A stretch of 64,000 nucleotides of DNA from Rosa chinensis (lineage: Eukaryota; Streptophyta; Magnoliopsida; Rosales; Rosaceae), in assembly GCF_002994745.2 (NCBI RefSeq), contig NC_037094.1:22173001-22237000 (forward strand), in the 5' to 3' direction. Each line of letters starts with the position of its first letter. Positions within the stretch are counted from its first letter, which is position 1. Shown piece after piece: positions 42,538 through 53,729 of the stretch. The notes beneath the pieces were generated by a model. That model made no database searches. It was given only the letters and a program-made list of their open reading frames with translations, and was not told the DNA's origin. The position numbers and the translations under genes are program-made.

Positions 42538-43107
42538 GGGTAAGACTATTTCCACCCTAATAAATACTTTGTTCACCCTACAGTGAAATTTTTGTATAAA
42601 AATCTCAAAATTGTCCTTAACTACAATTATTAACATAAAAAATAATTGTAGTAAATAAAACTTCACCCAGACATCCCTATTATCATCTCAACTTTCTATA
42701 CCAAAAAAATTAAAAAATTAAAAAAATTATCATCTCAGCTTCTTCATCGCTAGTACCAAACAATTTGTTAAACGAAATTTTCAAGCTATAGCAATAAGTG
42801 AAAAGAATTGTTGGTTAGTATTATTTAGTTCTACTTAATCGAACTCGTGTTTGATTCTACGTCATAGTAGCTAATGAAGGGAGATGATAGAGAAGAGGAA
42901 AAAAACGAAAGAGTAAAAAAAACCTAGAAAGCGTGGGGTTGCAGCATAATGGTATGCTTATTTTTTTTTCTTTTACCGTTTCTAGTTTAAATTTTCAATG
43001 GTGATATTTTTTTTCTAAATTATTTGAGGGTGAAATTGAAAGTTTCAAGATAAAAGTTTAATTGTAGCGTGAACAAAGCATTTGGTAGGGTGAAAATAGC
43101 GTCACCC
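42538..43107. mobile_element. Mutator-type MITE with 9-bp target duplication (copy 2)
   Basis: Same family as 25895-26601: left GGGTAAGACTATTTCCACCC, right reverse complement GGGTGACGCTATTTTCACCC, with TTTGTTCAC/GTGAACAAAG inside both ends. Flanked by a perfect 9-bp duplication TTTATGAAA (42529-42537 and 43108-43116). 570 bp, AT-rich, no coding capacity. Confidence 0.88.
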
Positions 43108-43204
43108 TTTATGAAAATGCCACTATGTCAAAATAGCTATTGTCATTAATTAAAAAGGTACTGTCAACGAAAAAAACATACTGTTGACGAACAAAAAAAA
43201 AAAG

Positions 43205-43408
43205 AAAAGGAAAATGTCTATTTACCCAAATTTCAACTACTTTAATTCTAGGTTTCTTGACCCAAAGCACCAAAATCAATTAAAAGTGTCTCACTTACCC
43301 CAGCAACAAATTTTTATTCTCACTTACCCAATTTCAAGCAAAATAACAATTTTACCCTTAACCAAATTGTTTATTCCCTCATCTCTCTCCTCTTTCAGAT
43401 CGCGCTCT

Positions 43409-43448
<40 letters not shown>

Positions 43449-44452
43449 CAATTTCATATCGCTCTCTCTCTTCTATCTCTCTGCAAACACCACGTCCAGT
43501 TCCTCAAATTCCCATCCTCGCCGGAGCGAGTCGTTCAGAGACCTAAAGCTCTGGGGACGCGGTAGCATGTCAGAGACTGGAGTTTCAAATGGACAATTTC
43601 TGGTGCCCATCGTCACAGAGCAGCAACGTCTTCATGAAAGCCTTACTGGAGCCTCTCCTTCCTCGAAACCTTAATCTAACATCAACGAAGCTCACCTCGC
43701 AACCGCAGCCGACCGGGCGTTTCTGGAATCTCATATGCTCATTCCGATTACAACGAGAAATCTGGTGATGTTTTGGTGGTGGAATTGATGCCTAAGGTGA
43801 TTTGGTTGCTGAATGAGAGGAGCAATGAGAGCTCGATTGATAAAACGGCGGACGGGGATGATAGATCTCGGCAACGTCTGCCAGAGTGCCCGTGGGGTTT
43901 GCCGTTGTGGCTGCTTATTAGTTTAGGTGGTTTGTTATACAGGTGGGGATTTTTTTGGGATGGTGATTTGGAATTTGGTTGTGGATGTGAAATTGACATT
44001 TTGGCTTTCTGGGTTGGTTCTTGCTTGCTTTGATTTGGTTCAGCTCTTTCTGCTTCTACTTTTTCATTGGTAATTGGTTGAATTCTTGAGAGTTCATTAG
44101 TAATAGACCCTCTATTAGGGGGCAATAGATGTCTATTGGGGTCAAAAAAACCATTTCCGGTGGGCGGCAGCAGGTGACCGGAATCCGGAAAAAGTTGGCC
44201 AGACTCCGGCGGCCGGTGACCGGACTCCGGTGAAGTCTTCTATGGTTTCTCTCTCTTCCATTTTTTTTCTCTCTCTAAATAACAAAGGGGTGAAGGTAAA
44301 ATGGTATTAAAAAAAATTCAAAAACAAAAAAAAATCTTAATGGGGTATTAGGGAATGCGTCCTTAGAGTGTTTTGAGCAAGAGGGAATAAAAAAAACTTA
44401 ATGGGGTAAGTGGAGAAAAAATATCTAAAAATGGGGTGAATGGACAAAAACC
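43205..44452. mobile_element. Palindrome-rich TIR-type element, copy 3 (longest)
   Basis: The ends are inverted: left TGTCTATTTACCCAAATTTC, right (reverse complement) TGTCCATTCACCCCATTTTT. Left part includes GACCCAAAGCACCAAAATC and a long CTCTCT run (43412-43446); right part includes GGGGGCAATAGATGTCTATTGG, the CCGGTGACCGG segment and the TAATGGGGTATTAGGG tail seen in copies 1 and 2. The 43480-44040 interior is GC-richer with gene-like composition (open frame 43773-44033) absent from copies 1 and 2, which suggests captured sequence. Superfamily not settled. Confidence 0.55.
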
Positions 44453-44830
44453 CTTAATTCTATTTACCCCAACATCTTATAAGATGATCCACTTACCCAA
44501 CAAATTACATATTTTTTGCCCTAATACCCAATTAATTTTTTTTAGGACAATTTTGCCCTCAATTCCTTTGTCACATAGGGAGAGAGTGGAATAGAGAAAA
44601 GTCATCGGAGACTTCGTCGAACTCTGGCATCCGGTTACTAGAGGTATCCAAAGAGGTTTTCGGAGATCTCATAAGTCACTGAAGACTTTTATTGTCCCCA
44701 ATAGGCTTTTATTACCCCCAATAAACTTTTATTCCCCCCTCTCCTCAAATAAAATTTTATTTTATTGGGAGACAATAAAAATTTATTGATGAAAAAAAGA
44801 CTAATCTCCTTAAAATTAGATAAATAAAAC
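44453..44830. mobile_element. Related inverted fragment of the same repeat family
   Basis: TTACCCCAACATC, CACTTACCC and a run of TTATTGTCCCCAATAGGC / ATTACCCCCAATAAAC motifs match the palindrome-rich family in the opposite orientation. Probably a second insertion or the other half of a larger foldback. Confidence 0.4.
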
Positions 44831-45666
44831 TTTAATTGAGAAAAGAAATGTGGAGATTACAGCATAAGAGAAAACAATGAATAAATGAAGACCTGTTTTT
44901 GAGTCTTTGACTTCTATTTCATAAGAAAATATAATATATAGAAAATTACACAGTAGCACCTGACCAAAGATATAAACACAGAAAACCCACCTTCAATTTG
45001 TTTTATACAAATAAGGACATAAGCTCAGGCCCAAAACCAGATGAAGCAGGCCTGGCTTCAAATTTTGATAGAAAATGACTAAAATGCTCAGTTTTTATTA
45101 TAATTTACGCTCATGCCACTGACATAATCCTCAACAACCCAAACCTGAAATCAGAACGCCCAAAACGAAAAATGCAAAACGCCCAAACCCAAATCAGAAA
45201 CCCTAAAAGCTCCAGCGACAGATCCAAAACGCATTGCAAAATTTCCGAAGCAGTAGCACGCAGCTTGAATCTGGCTCCAATGGAGGTCGGTAAGGTAAGC
45301 CCTTACCCCAATTTGCTACCTTCGTTTATGTTTCTTCGAATTAGGATATGAAAAGATGAGGTAGGAGTAGCAGTAGAATCGATTGAAACCTCTAATTTGA
45401 TTTACTCAGCTTGAAACCTCCAATTCGATTTACTCGCAGAGGATTCTGGTTTACTTGTTTGATCGCACCGCCGGTTTGGCTTGTTTGGTTCATAAAATTT
45501 AATAATTTATATTTTTTGAGCTGAAAAATTTGGAATCTGGAATTGGAAATTTGATTGTTTAAGAACTGTTTGAAGAGTAGAAATATTGATTCTGACATTT
45601 TTTGTTTGGCTTGGATTTTGTTGAATTGTATAGAGAGAATTCTATTGCTGCTCTTGAGCAGATGAT
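44831..45666. other. Spacer with one exon-like start
   Basis: No gene recognised. At 45280-45294 ATGGAGGTCGGTAAG is followed by a consensus donor GTAAGC, with an AAACCCTAA-type leader before it. This could be the first exon of a gene cut off by the LTR block that follows. Confidence 0.25.
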
Positions 45667-47732
45667 GCTCTGCTAAAAATAGCACACAATTTAAAACCCT
45701 TTTGTTGTCAAGTTGTAGTAGTGAAAGTAAGGGATCGTTCTACGCCAAGGATCAAGGGTTCACCTTCAATTTATGTAACCTAGAAAACAAAGAAAACTAG
45801 AAACTATAATAAAACAAATTTAAAAACACAATTGGCGGGAATTGTTGATTAATTATGCTGAAAATAAAGTAAGAACAAAAGATGAAACTAAAGTAAAGTT
45901 TGTGAATATGATGATGAGTAGTTAGGAGTTCATTATCCACCACTAAACACAATCCAAGTTCCAATTTTTCTTCCTATGTTTATTACTAAGTCATGAGAGA
46001 GAGATTGATCAAGTTACAAAGCTAGAAGCAAGCTAAATACCTTATATTACTTCCCTATAATGTTCTAACAAGAACAAGCGCCGTTATTAGAACCTTTTGA
46101 AAACATGCAACATAGAGATCACAAGCAGCTCCTACATTTAGCAGGTTCTAAAGCATTAAGCACATATGGAAGGATGTCAATCTAAGTGTACAAACTAGTA
46201 CAACAAGCGTGTCTAGTTGCATTCCTCATCTTTGGTACACACCTAGGCGAGAGGTTTTACTACTTCGGTTAAAATCACAAAACTATTAGGTGAATTGCTA
46301 TTTAACCTAGCACCAATTACATGCATATCCTATATGTTTGCAACCACATAAAACATACATATAAAAGACTCATCTAATCCAGAACCAAAGAACAATCTCA
46401 TCGACAAAGTAACTAAAACATAGAAATTTATTATGAAACTTGAACCATAGTTTAGGGCTTCAAACTAGCCCCTAACACAAAAGTATTTAGCTACTCATTG
46501 TTCTAAGGTAAACACACAGTAACATATTGAAAATAAAAGGGCAAAGTCGCAGAAAAAGAGAGTGAAGAGGCACGGTGGATGTTGCTTGAAGATGGATGGT
46601 CACGGTGGTGGCAGATGGCGACTTTGGTGGCTTCTTTTCCTTATGCTTGTATGGAGCTTCGAAAATCAGAGAGCTAGGGTTCTTTTGAGGCATGAAATCT
46701 GTATGGTATGGTCTGCCAATGACGCTAAGAAGACTCCTCTTTTATTGTTTACAAACCCCTAACTTTTCTCTTCAAAACCGGGTTGAGTTCTCCTTATTCT
46801 TCTCCAATTCCACTTGCTTGGTTGCCCCACAATCTTCTGAACCTTCCTTAAGTCTTTCTAATAGTCTCTTGATAAGTATAATGCAGCCAAAAATCCAATA
46901 AAATTCGTCCCAAAATCTGCCAAGAATATCTTCAGAAAATATAGCCTTTAATTCACTTTCCTTCCTCAACTAGGACTGATTTCCCTCTCCATGTTTGACA
47001 AGGGTTCCCAGCAGATTCGAAGGTGATATTCTGACACATAATACTTATGATGTCACCCTTTAAAACCGTGCAAAAACCTTCTAGAAAGCTTCTTGAAACG
47101 TGGCCCAACAACGGTCTTGAAAATGCTTCGCATAAAGACTTGTCAGAAATTCCAGATTTTCCTTATCCTCTGATCATATTTGCAGCATCATAACTTCTTC
47201 ATTACACCACCTTTCTGGATGATTCTTGATCCTAAACTGCTCTACAACATATATTCTTAAATTCTGGGCAGAGAAATTCATGATTATCATCCCTTAAGTC
47301 CAGTATAAAAGTCCTTGAAAAAGCTTCTTGAAAAGCTGATGGAAACAGTCTTCTCGAGGAACCAACTTTGAGCACAGACTCCGGCTTCCTCCTTATCATT
47401 CTGGACCAAATATTTTACTGAAGTTATAGTAGAACATGTGATCTTAAAATTTTACCAGGCCTTTCTTCATAATTCCACTCGAAGGTTCTTCAAAACAGCT
47501 TCCCAAAACAGAAGAAAATAAGGCAGACTCTTGTACTCTGTTTTCTGCTTCTCTGCAACTGTTTTTAACGCCAACTCTCTCCATCTTCTCTTGAGTTCTA
47601 GGACCAACTGAATCAATCATAATCCATCCTTTGCATCACTACTTCATGTGAAGTGCCTTGATTTCCCCATTGTAGCTCTCTTTTCTCCTTAACTGCTTCT
47701 CAAAGTACCTAAGAAAATAACAAAGTTAAATT

Positions 47733-47940
47733 TGTTGAAGGAATATCGATTTAGTGTGCCTTATCAAACTAGGAGTAGCAATAGGAGAGAAGGTTCTAGA
47801 TTTCCCAATCCTACACGGATTGGTATTCCTTGTAACATTAGAACTAGCACTTTGTAATCCCTATATATAGGGCTCCTATTCTCAATAATAATACACACAA
47901 TTCTCTCATCAATCTCTCTCAATACACATATCCTTAAACA
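47733..47940 (+). repeat. copia-2 5' LTR
   Basis: TGTTGAAGGAATATCG ... CCTTAAACA. Holds a TATA box in CCCTATATATAGGG (47859-47872) and AATAATAAT near 47884 as a possible polyadenylation region. Confidence 0.95.
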
Positions 47941-47954
47941 CGTTATCAGCACGA
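47941..47954 (+). promoter_or_regulatory. copia-2 primer-binding site
   Basis: CGTTATCAGCACGA adjacent to the LTR, identical to that of copia-3. Confidence 0.7.
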
Positions 47955-48535
47955 CTCTAACCACAAAAAAGAAAACCAAAACTCATTCACAAAGCAGCCC
48001 CTAGCCCGAGCTAGCCGAGCCTTCGCTGCAGCCCGAGCACCCGTGTGCTTGCAACCTTGCACAGCAGCCCCTGCTGCCCCCTCCCTGCAGCCCTGCGTTC
48101 CAGCCTGCTGCCACCGAAGCATCCCTGCTGCGCAAACAAGCCAACGCACACCCACTGCATCTTTTTCCCGTTCCTGTGCACATCTGTCTTCTTGCAAGCC
48201 TCGAAACGTCTAGTTAGGAAGCTCAGATCGAAAAACTTTCTTCATCAAAGTTGTTCGTCTCTGTCTCTTCCATCTAACCTCCGAATTTCAGCCTTATCGG
48301 AGTCATATTGAGATCTGTACACCAATCGAGGTACAAGCTGTTCAGAACAGAATCTGCTCCAAATTTTCACCAAGTAAGTATTCAAAAGAGTAAGTTTTGA
48401 AGTTCCTGTAATTCGAAATTTAAATATTTCTTCTTTTCTCGGGGACTTAAAAACCTCCCTTCTTCTACATCCCACCTTTCTTATAACGTGGGTTCGATTC
48501 TTGAGAAAGCGGAATCGTGGGGATTCACGCAATTA

Positions 48536-48635
48536 ACGAACTAAGAGCGTTCGTAAGACTTCGGACTAAGAGCGTCCGTAAACATCGATTTAACGAACTA
48601 AGAGCGTTCGTAAGCTACGGACTAAGAGCGTTCGT
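48536..48635 (+). repeat. Four tandem stem-loops in the copia-2 leader
   Basis: Four units share the 7-base loop TAAGAGC between self-complementary arms: 48536-48554 (ACGAAC/GTTCGT), 48562-48578 (CGGAC/GTCCG), 48593-48611 (ACGAAC/GTTCGT) and 48617-48635 (ACGGAC/GTTCGT). Unit 2 carries a compensated A-T to G-C change in the stem and unit 4 a G-T pair in the same position. They lie in the untranslated leader about 160-260 bases before the gag start, where retroelements keep dimerisation and packaging signals. Confidence 0.85.
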
Positions 48636-48792
48636 GAGCATAGATTTTGACCATTTAAACATCATTGTTTCGGTCTAATCCAAATTTCTTGGAAATCGAT
48701 TTCTTGGTAGCATTACTGCTCAGAAATCTCATATTAGTTTTCGTGGAAGCATTGACTCCGAAACTAATACGTTCTTGCTTTCCTTTTTTAAG

Positions 48793-49106
48793 ATGTAAGA
48801 CTTGAACGAGCTCGATTTTACTCCATTGGATTCTACGGGCACGGAATTTTCATGTGGACTCAAAATGTTGAGCTCCACCTAATGGCCCTTGATTTATTGC
48901 CTACAATCCAGGAGTCTTGTTCTAAAAGAACCACTCAAGGCCCTCAAACTGAGATAGATAATTCCAGGGCATTTACCCTGATGAAGCGCCACATGAAGAT
49001 GGCCCTCCAGTTTGAGTACATGAATGAGGATAACACTAACAACCTTTGGGTTGCGCCTCGTGAACGTTTTAGTAACATTCACAATTTTCCGGACTTAGAA
49101 GCATAA
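48793..49106 (+). pseudogene. copia-2 gag remnant
   Basis: The start is ATGTAAGACTTGAACGAGC: ATG followed at once by TAA, then the DLNELDFTPLDSTGT equivalent of copia-3 MSNLNKLSFAPLETTG. Downstream 48852-49106 retains AFTLMKRHMKMALQFEYMNE and LWVAPRERFSN of the gag domain, but with an internal shortening and stops after NFPDLEA. The zinc knuckle is absent. No functional Gag can be made. Confidence 0.82.
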
Positions 49107-49805
49107 TGGAATAATATCCGCTTCTCTAAACTTTGAAAGAGTTATGAAATATTGTTCGGAGGCTCTCTACATCATATTATTGATGCATGATTGTGAAAAA
49201 CACAAAAGAACAAATTGATTGAGAAGACCCTAACATGACCATAGGAGTCATGACGTTGAGGGTATAGGGTTGGACACCATGGCGCCATTTTTGGCCATGA
49301 TTGCACTATTCCAACGCCATTGGTTCTAGGGACCATATGTATTGTGTCAATACACCTCAATCAAGAGAGCATCCTCTTCATGATATTTTATGGAGTACCT
49401 GATCAATGGTAATACATCGAGCTATAAAAGACTTTAAATCTGGCGATGAAGATAGAATGCCGCAGATTTTTATTTAGAATAGTCTTTTAATTTCCAAGAA
49501 TTATGTAATGGCAATTATGCCTTAATCAATAAAATGACTTATTGGATTATCTCTTTTCTTCTAGGCGTACTCAATTAAGTATGATATCTAGGAAAGTAAT
49601 TGAGATTAGTGGTACTTAAGAGAGCTTTGCTCCACCGACATCTCTCTCTACTTCCCTGGTCATATTTAATTGGAATTACCGAACGAATTGAGTGACTACA
49701 ATTTGTCTAATGTTTGATTTTTCTTTGGATTAGATTATGGTCACGAAACTTTGATGTAATCATTGGCTATTATTAATAAAGTATCGATTTATTTTATCTC
49801 ATGTC
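49107..49805 (+). other. copia-2 gag-pol spacer
   Basis: Gag-like scraps continue to about 49450. The part 49560-49805 is homologous to the spacer of copia-3 (GCTTTGCTCCACCGnCATCT, TTGGATTAGATT), confirming a non-coding interval ahead of pol in this family. TCTTTTCTTCTAG at 49552-49564 is acceptor-like. Confidence 0.55.
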
Positions 49806-52577
49806 ATGGACATATTTTTCGAACTTTATTACTTCAAATATATAAGAGCCAATGGTTTTCATGCGGAAACGCATTGTGAGAATGGACAAGAGTTCCTTTG
49901 CATCACCTCTAATGACTACGGACGTAAAAGAGTCTTAGAGAAACTTATGTGTCGCTCTAGTGGGTTGTATGCAACCACTATTCGAGTCATTGAATCCAAC
50001 CATGTCATGAGAGATGATTTATGGGATTCCGACACATATAGGCTTTGGCACGACCGTTTGGGACACCCAGGTCGTGACATGATGATCCGTATATTAAAGA
50101 CTTCACACGGACATCCCTTTTTCAGAACGAAAGGAAGTAAAACTCGAAATTTGGATCAAGGAGGAGCACATGCGCCTCACGGCGCCTTTCCCCCTCAAGT
50201 CCGGCCATCCCTGGTCGGTGCCGCCGTCCCCCTGCGGCCCAAGGGTGGCTTTGACGCCACCCCTGCTCCCTTGACTCCCATTTTTACTTCTACGGTCCAT
50301 TGTGACTTCATGGCTCAACCAAAATCCTCATTGGTTGTTTCCAAAGCCCATCATTCGTTCTGCAAAGCCTGCTCTTTAGCAAAGTTAGGATCGAGACCAT
50401 CCTATGCAAAGGACACCAAAGAAAATATACCATTCTTGCAAAGAATCCAAGGTGATATTTGTGGACCTATTCAACCACCATGCGGACCATTTAGATATTT
50501 TATGGTGTTGGTTGATGCATCGACACGCTGGTCACATGTCATGCTATTGTCCACAAGGAACGCTGCATTTGCTAAACTCCTAGCACAAATAATTAAGTTA
50601 CGGGCTCACCATCCTGATCATCCCATTAAGTCTATAAGATTAGACAATGCTGGGGAGTTTACATCAAAGACTTTTGATGATTATTGCATGTCCATTGGGA
50701 TTGATGTTGAACATCCTGTTCCTCATGTTCATACCCGAAATGGTCTCGCAGAAGCCACCATTAAACGACTACAAATGGTTGCTCGAGCATTGGTGATGTG
50801 CACCAATCTCCCTATTTCTGCTTGGGGCTATGCAATATTGCATGCAGCTGTGCTTATTCGTCTGAGGCCTACTGCCACTCAACCCTTCTCTGCGTCCCAG
50901 ATGGTTACTGGGTATGAGCCTGATGTCTCACACTTACGCATATTTGGGTGTGCAGTCTATGTGCCTATTGCGCCGCCACAGCGCACCAAAATGGGTCCTC
51001 AAAGACGATTAGGCCTTTATGTTAGATATGATTCTCCAACGATTATCCGCTACATAGAACCCTTGACAGGCGATCTCTTTACCGCTAGATCTGCGGATTG
51101 TCACTTCGATGAGACAGTCTTCCCGTCGTTAGGGGGAGATAGGAACATAAATGTTCAACAGGAACGACAGGAATTGTCGTGGTCTGTCCCCACTATGTCT
51201 CATCTTGATCCCCGAACCGCACAGTCAGAAATTGAAGTGCGGAGAATTCTCGATCTTCAGAACGTAGCAGATTCGATGCCTGATGCGTTTTCTGATATCG
51301 CTAAAGTGACAAGATCACACATACCTGCTGCAAACGTGCCTGCAAGGATTGATGTCCCTAAAAGTATAGGACATGACGCCAACTCAAGAATGCATGAGCA
51401 TGGCGCCAACGTCCCATCTCTCAATGATGGTGACGTTATGGCTAGGCCCACGGCTCCCGCCAAGAAACGCGGGAGGCCCATAGGTTCGATGGATTCTCGC
51501 CCAAGAAAGAAAGCGAGTTCGGCACAAAATAATCCATTAATCATTGATGTAAATAATCCATCTCATGAGAATATTCCGGATTATGGTTATGTCCAAGAGA
51601 CATCATTGGGGGACGCTCCAATGTCAGAACCAACTCCAGAGAATAGAGAGATCTCCATAAATTACACTAGTGTACATGAGATGATGGATAGAAATTCTAT
51701 GGCGATTGATGATGCATTTGCATATCATATTGCAAAAGGAATTATAGAATATGATGATATCGAACCTCGCTCTGTTGAAGAATGTCAACGAAGAGCGGAT
51801 TGGCCTAAATGGAAAGATGCGATCCAGGTTGAATTGGATTCACTAACAAAGAGACAGGTATTTGGGCCTGTAACGCAGACACCCCCAAATGTAAAGCCTG
51901 TTGGCCATAAATGGGTCTTTGTTAGAAAGCGTAATGAGAAAAATGAGGTTGTTAGATACAAAGCCCGCCTTGTGGCGCAAGGTTTCTCACAACGCCCTGG
52001 AATTGACTACGAGGAGACATATTCTCCCGTAATGGACGTTATAACGTTCCGCTACCTTGTCAGTTTGGTAGTTTCCGAAAAACTTGACATGCAGCTTATG
52101 GATGTGGTTACAGCATATCTCTATGGGGATCTAGATTCAGAGATATATATGAAGGTTCCAGATGGACTTCAATTACCCAAATCAAGTGGCTCTAAACCAC
52201 GGAGCGCGTTTTCAATAAGATTAAAACGCTCACTATATGGATTAAAACAATCCGGACGGATGTGGTATAACCGTCTAAGTGACTACTTGATTGGGAAGGG
52301 ATATATTAACAATGAAATATGCCCATGCGTGTTCATTAAAAGAACAAGTTCCGGATTTGCAATCGTAGCAGTTTATGTCGATGACATGAACCTAATTGGA
52401 ACTCTAGATGAGTTGAAGGAAACTGCTAAATACTTGAAATCCGAATTTGAGATGAAAGATCTTGGGAAAACACGGTTTTGTCTCGGTTTAGAACTCGAGC
52501 ACCGTGGTGATGGAATCTTGATCCATCAGTCTGCATATACTCAGAAAATCTTTAGGCGCTTTAATGATCGAAGATAA
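49806..52577 (+). CDS. copia-2 pol: integrase and reverse transcriptase (923 codons)
   Basis: Long intact frame. MDIFFELYYF is a scar: compared with copia-3, about 75 codons of protease including the DSA active site are missing between the ATG and YIRANGFHAETH. After that: the HHCC region (WHDRLGHPGRDMMIRIL, ~75-95), integrase core with D (IQGDICGPIQPPCGPF), D (SIRLDNAGEFTSK) and E (NGLAEATIKRLQ), linker, then RT (KWVFVRKRNEKNEV, EETYSPVMDVITFRY, SLYGLKQSGRMWYN, VYVDDMNLIG). The frame is terminated at RRFNDRR by a 4-base insertion relative to copia-1. An insert at about 50150-50290, rich in GGCGCC and CCCC, is GC-rich and unlike copia-3 in detail. Integrase and RT could be catalytically sound if released, but no protease is encoded. 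Confidence 0.9.
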   Translation: MDIFFELYYFKYIRANGFHAETHCENGQEFLCITSNDYGRKRVLEKLMCRSSGLYATTIRVIESNHVMRDDLWDSDTYRLWHDRLGHPGRDMMIRILKTSHGHPFFRTKGSKTRNLDQGGAHAPHGAFPPQVRPSLVGAAVPLRPKGGFDATPAPLTPIFTSTVHCDFMAQPKSSLVVSKAHHSFCKACSLAKLGSRPSYAKDTKENIPFLQRIQGDICGPIQPPCGPFRYFMVLVDASTRWSHVMLLSTRNAAFAKLLAQIIKLRAHHPDHPIKSIRLDNAGEFTSKTFDDYCMSIGIDVEHPVPHVHTRNGLAEATIKRLQMVARALVMCTNLPISAWGYAILHAAVLIRLRPTATQPFSASQMVTGYEPDVSHLRIFGCAVYVPIAPPQRTKMGPQRRLGLYVRYDSPTIIRYIEPLTGDLFTARSADCHFDETVFPSLGGDRNINVQQERQELSWSVPTMSHLDPRTAQSEIEVRRILDLQNVADSMPDAFSDIAKVTRSHIPAANVPARIDVPKSIGHDANSRMHEHGANVPSLNDGDVMARPTAPAKKRGRPIGSMDSRPRKKASSAQNNPLIIDVNNPSHENIPDYGYVQETSLGDAPMSEPTPENREISINYTSVHEMMDRNSMAIDDAFAYHIAKGIIEYDDIEPRSVEECQRRADWPKWKDAIQVELDSLTKRQVFGPVTQTPPNVKPVGHKWVFVRKRNEKNEVVRYKARLVAQGFSQRPGIDYEETYSPVMDVITFRYLVSLVVSEKLDMQLMDVVTAYLYGDLDSEIYMKVPDGLQLPKSSGSKPRSAFSIRLKRSLYGLKQSGRMWYNRLSDYLIGKGYINNEICPCVFIKRTSSGFAIVAVYVDDMNLIGTLDELKETAKYLKSEFEMKDLGKTRFCLGLELEHRGDGILIHQSAYTQKIFRRFNDRR

Positions 52578-53418
52578 AGCAAAGCCTACAAGTACTCCCA
52601 TGATCGGCCGTAGTCTTGAGCCCGGAAAAGATCCGTTTCGTCCAAGGGATGAGGACGAAGAACCATTAGAGGCCGAGGTGCCCTATTTGAGTGCAATAGG
52701 CGCATTATTGTACTTAGCTCAATGCACAAGACCGGATATCTCATTCGCAGTGAACTTGTTAGCTCGACATAGCTCTACGCCAACACGCCGCCATTGGATT
52801 GGTATAAAGACAATCTTTCGATACCTAAGAGGTACGATGGATATGGGCCTATTCTATCCCTACAGAGAGAAAAGGAATGACGGAAAATTGGGATTGGACC
52901 CCAAAAGGCAAAACGCCCCTGTCCATGGAATGGCCGCCGGCCATGTTGCCGCCGCCGGCGCCGCCACCGCTCATGGTGGCCGGCGTTCTCCTATCTCCCT
53001 CCATCAAAACGACAATGATGTCTTGATGGGTTTTGCTGATGCAGGGTACCTCTCTGACCCTCACAAAGGTCGCTCCCAAACTGGTTATGTCTTTACCATG
53101 GGAAGCACTGCGATATCTTGGAGGTCTACAAAACAGACCCTTGTTGCTACTTCCTCAAATCATGCAGAGATTATTGCTCTACATGAAGCTGTACGTGAAT
53201 GTGTATGGCTAAGGTCTGTAATTCGACACATTCAAGGAAGTTGTGGTTTGAAGTCTACCACAAATGAACCTACATGCATTTATGAGGATAATGCAGCTTG
53301 TATTGAACAAATGAAGTTAGGTTTCATCAAGGGCGACAACACCAAGCATATATCGCCTAAGTTTTTTTATAATCAGCAACAACAATCACTTCTAAAGATT
53401 GAAGTGAATCAAATCTGA
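52564..53418 (+). pseudogene. copia-2 RT C-terminus and RNase H, out of frame
   Basis: Continues the polyprotein in another frame: KPTSTPMIGRSLEPGKDPF, YLAQCTRPDISFAVNLLARH, then RNase H with GFADAGYLSDPHKGRSQTGY, STKQTLVATSSNHAEIIALH and IYEDNAACIEQMKLGFIKGD. It ends LLKIEVNQI and TGA. The break is caused by GATCGAAGAT at 52566-52575 where copia-1 has GAAGAT. Between the RT tail and RNase H there is a GC-rich Ala/Gly stretch (HGMAAGHVAAAGAATAHGG) absent from copia-1. Confidence 0.88.
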
Positions 53419-53720
53419 TCAGAGGATAATGTAGCGGACTTATTCACTAAGTCGTTACCTAAATCCACCTTCGAGAAACATGTGAAGAGCATCGGATTGA
53501 GAAAGTTATCCGAACTCCCACGATTATAGCAATCAGGGGGAGATATCGACATCAGGGGGAGTTATGATGTCTACATGTTCGATCTCGAAGAGTGAAGGAC
53601 GTGTTGTGCTCTTTTTGTCCTTCGACCAGGGTTATTTTTATCCCACAGGGTTTTTTGTTACCTGGCAAGGTTTTTAACGAGGCAACGGATAAAGCGTCAC
53701 CACCAAGTTTGAAGCGGCAC

Positions 53721-53729
53721 AAGGGGGAG
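53721..53729 (+). promoter_or_regulatory. copia-2 polypurine tract
   Basis: AAGGGGGAG directly before the 3' LTR. Confidence 0.85.

Noticed and set aside
43184..43546. 120-codon frame with a Ser-Leu repeat
   Set aside because: Driven by a CT-run inside the palindrome-rich element.
47946..48311. Ala/Cys-rich frames on both strands after the copia-2 LTR
   Set aside because: GC-rich untranslated leader next to the primer-binding site; no similarity to gag.
48536..48635. Regular short repeats as a CRISPR or satellite
   Set aside because: The regular part is a hairpin with conserved loop in a retroelement leader; spacing sequences are short and not spacer-like.
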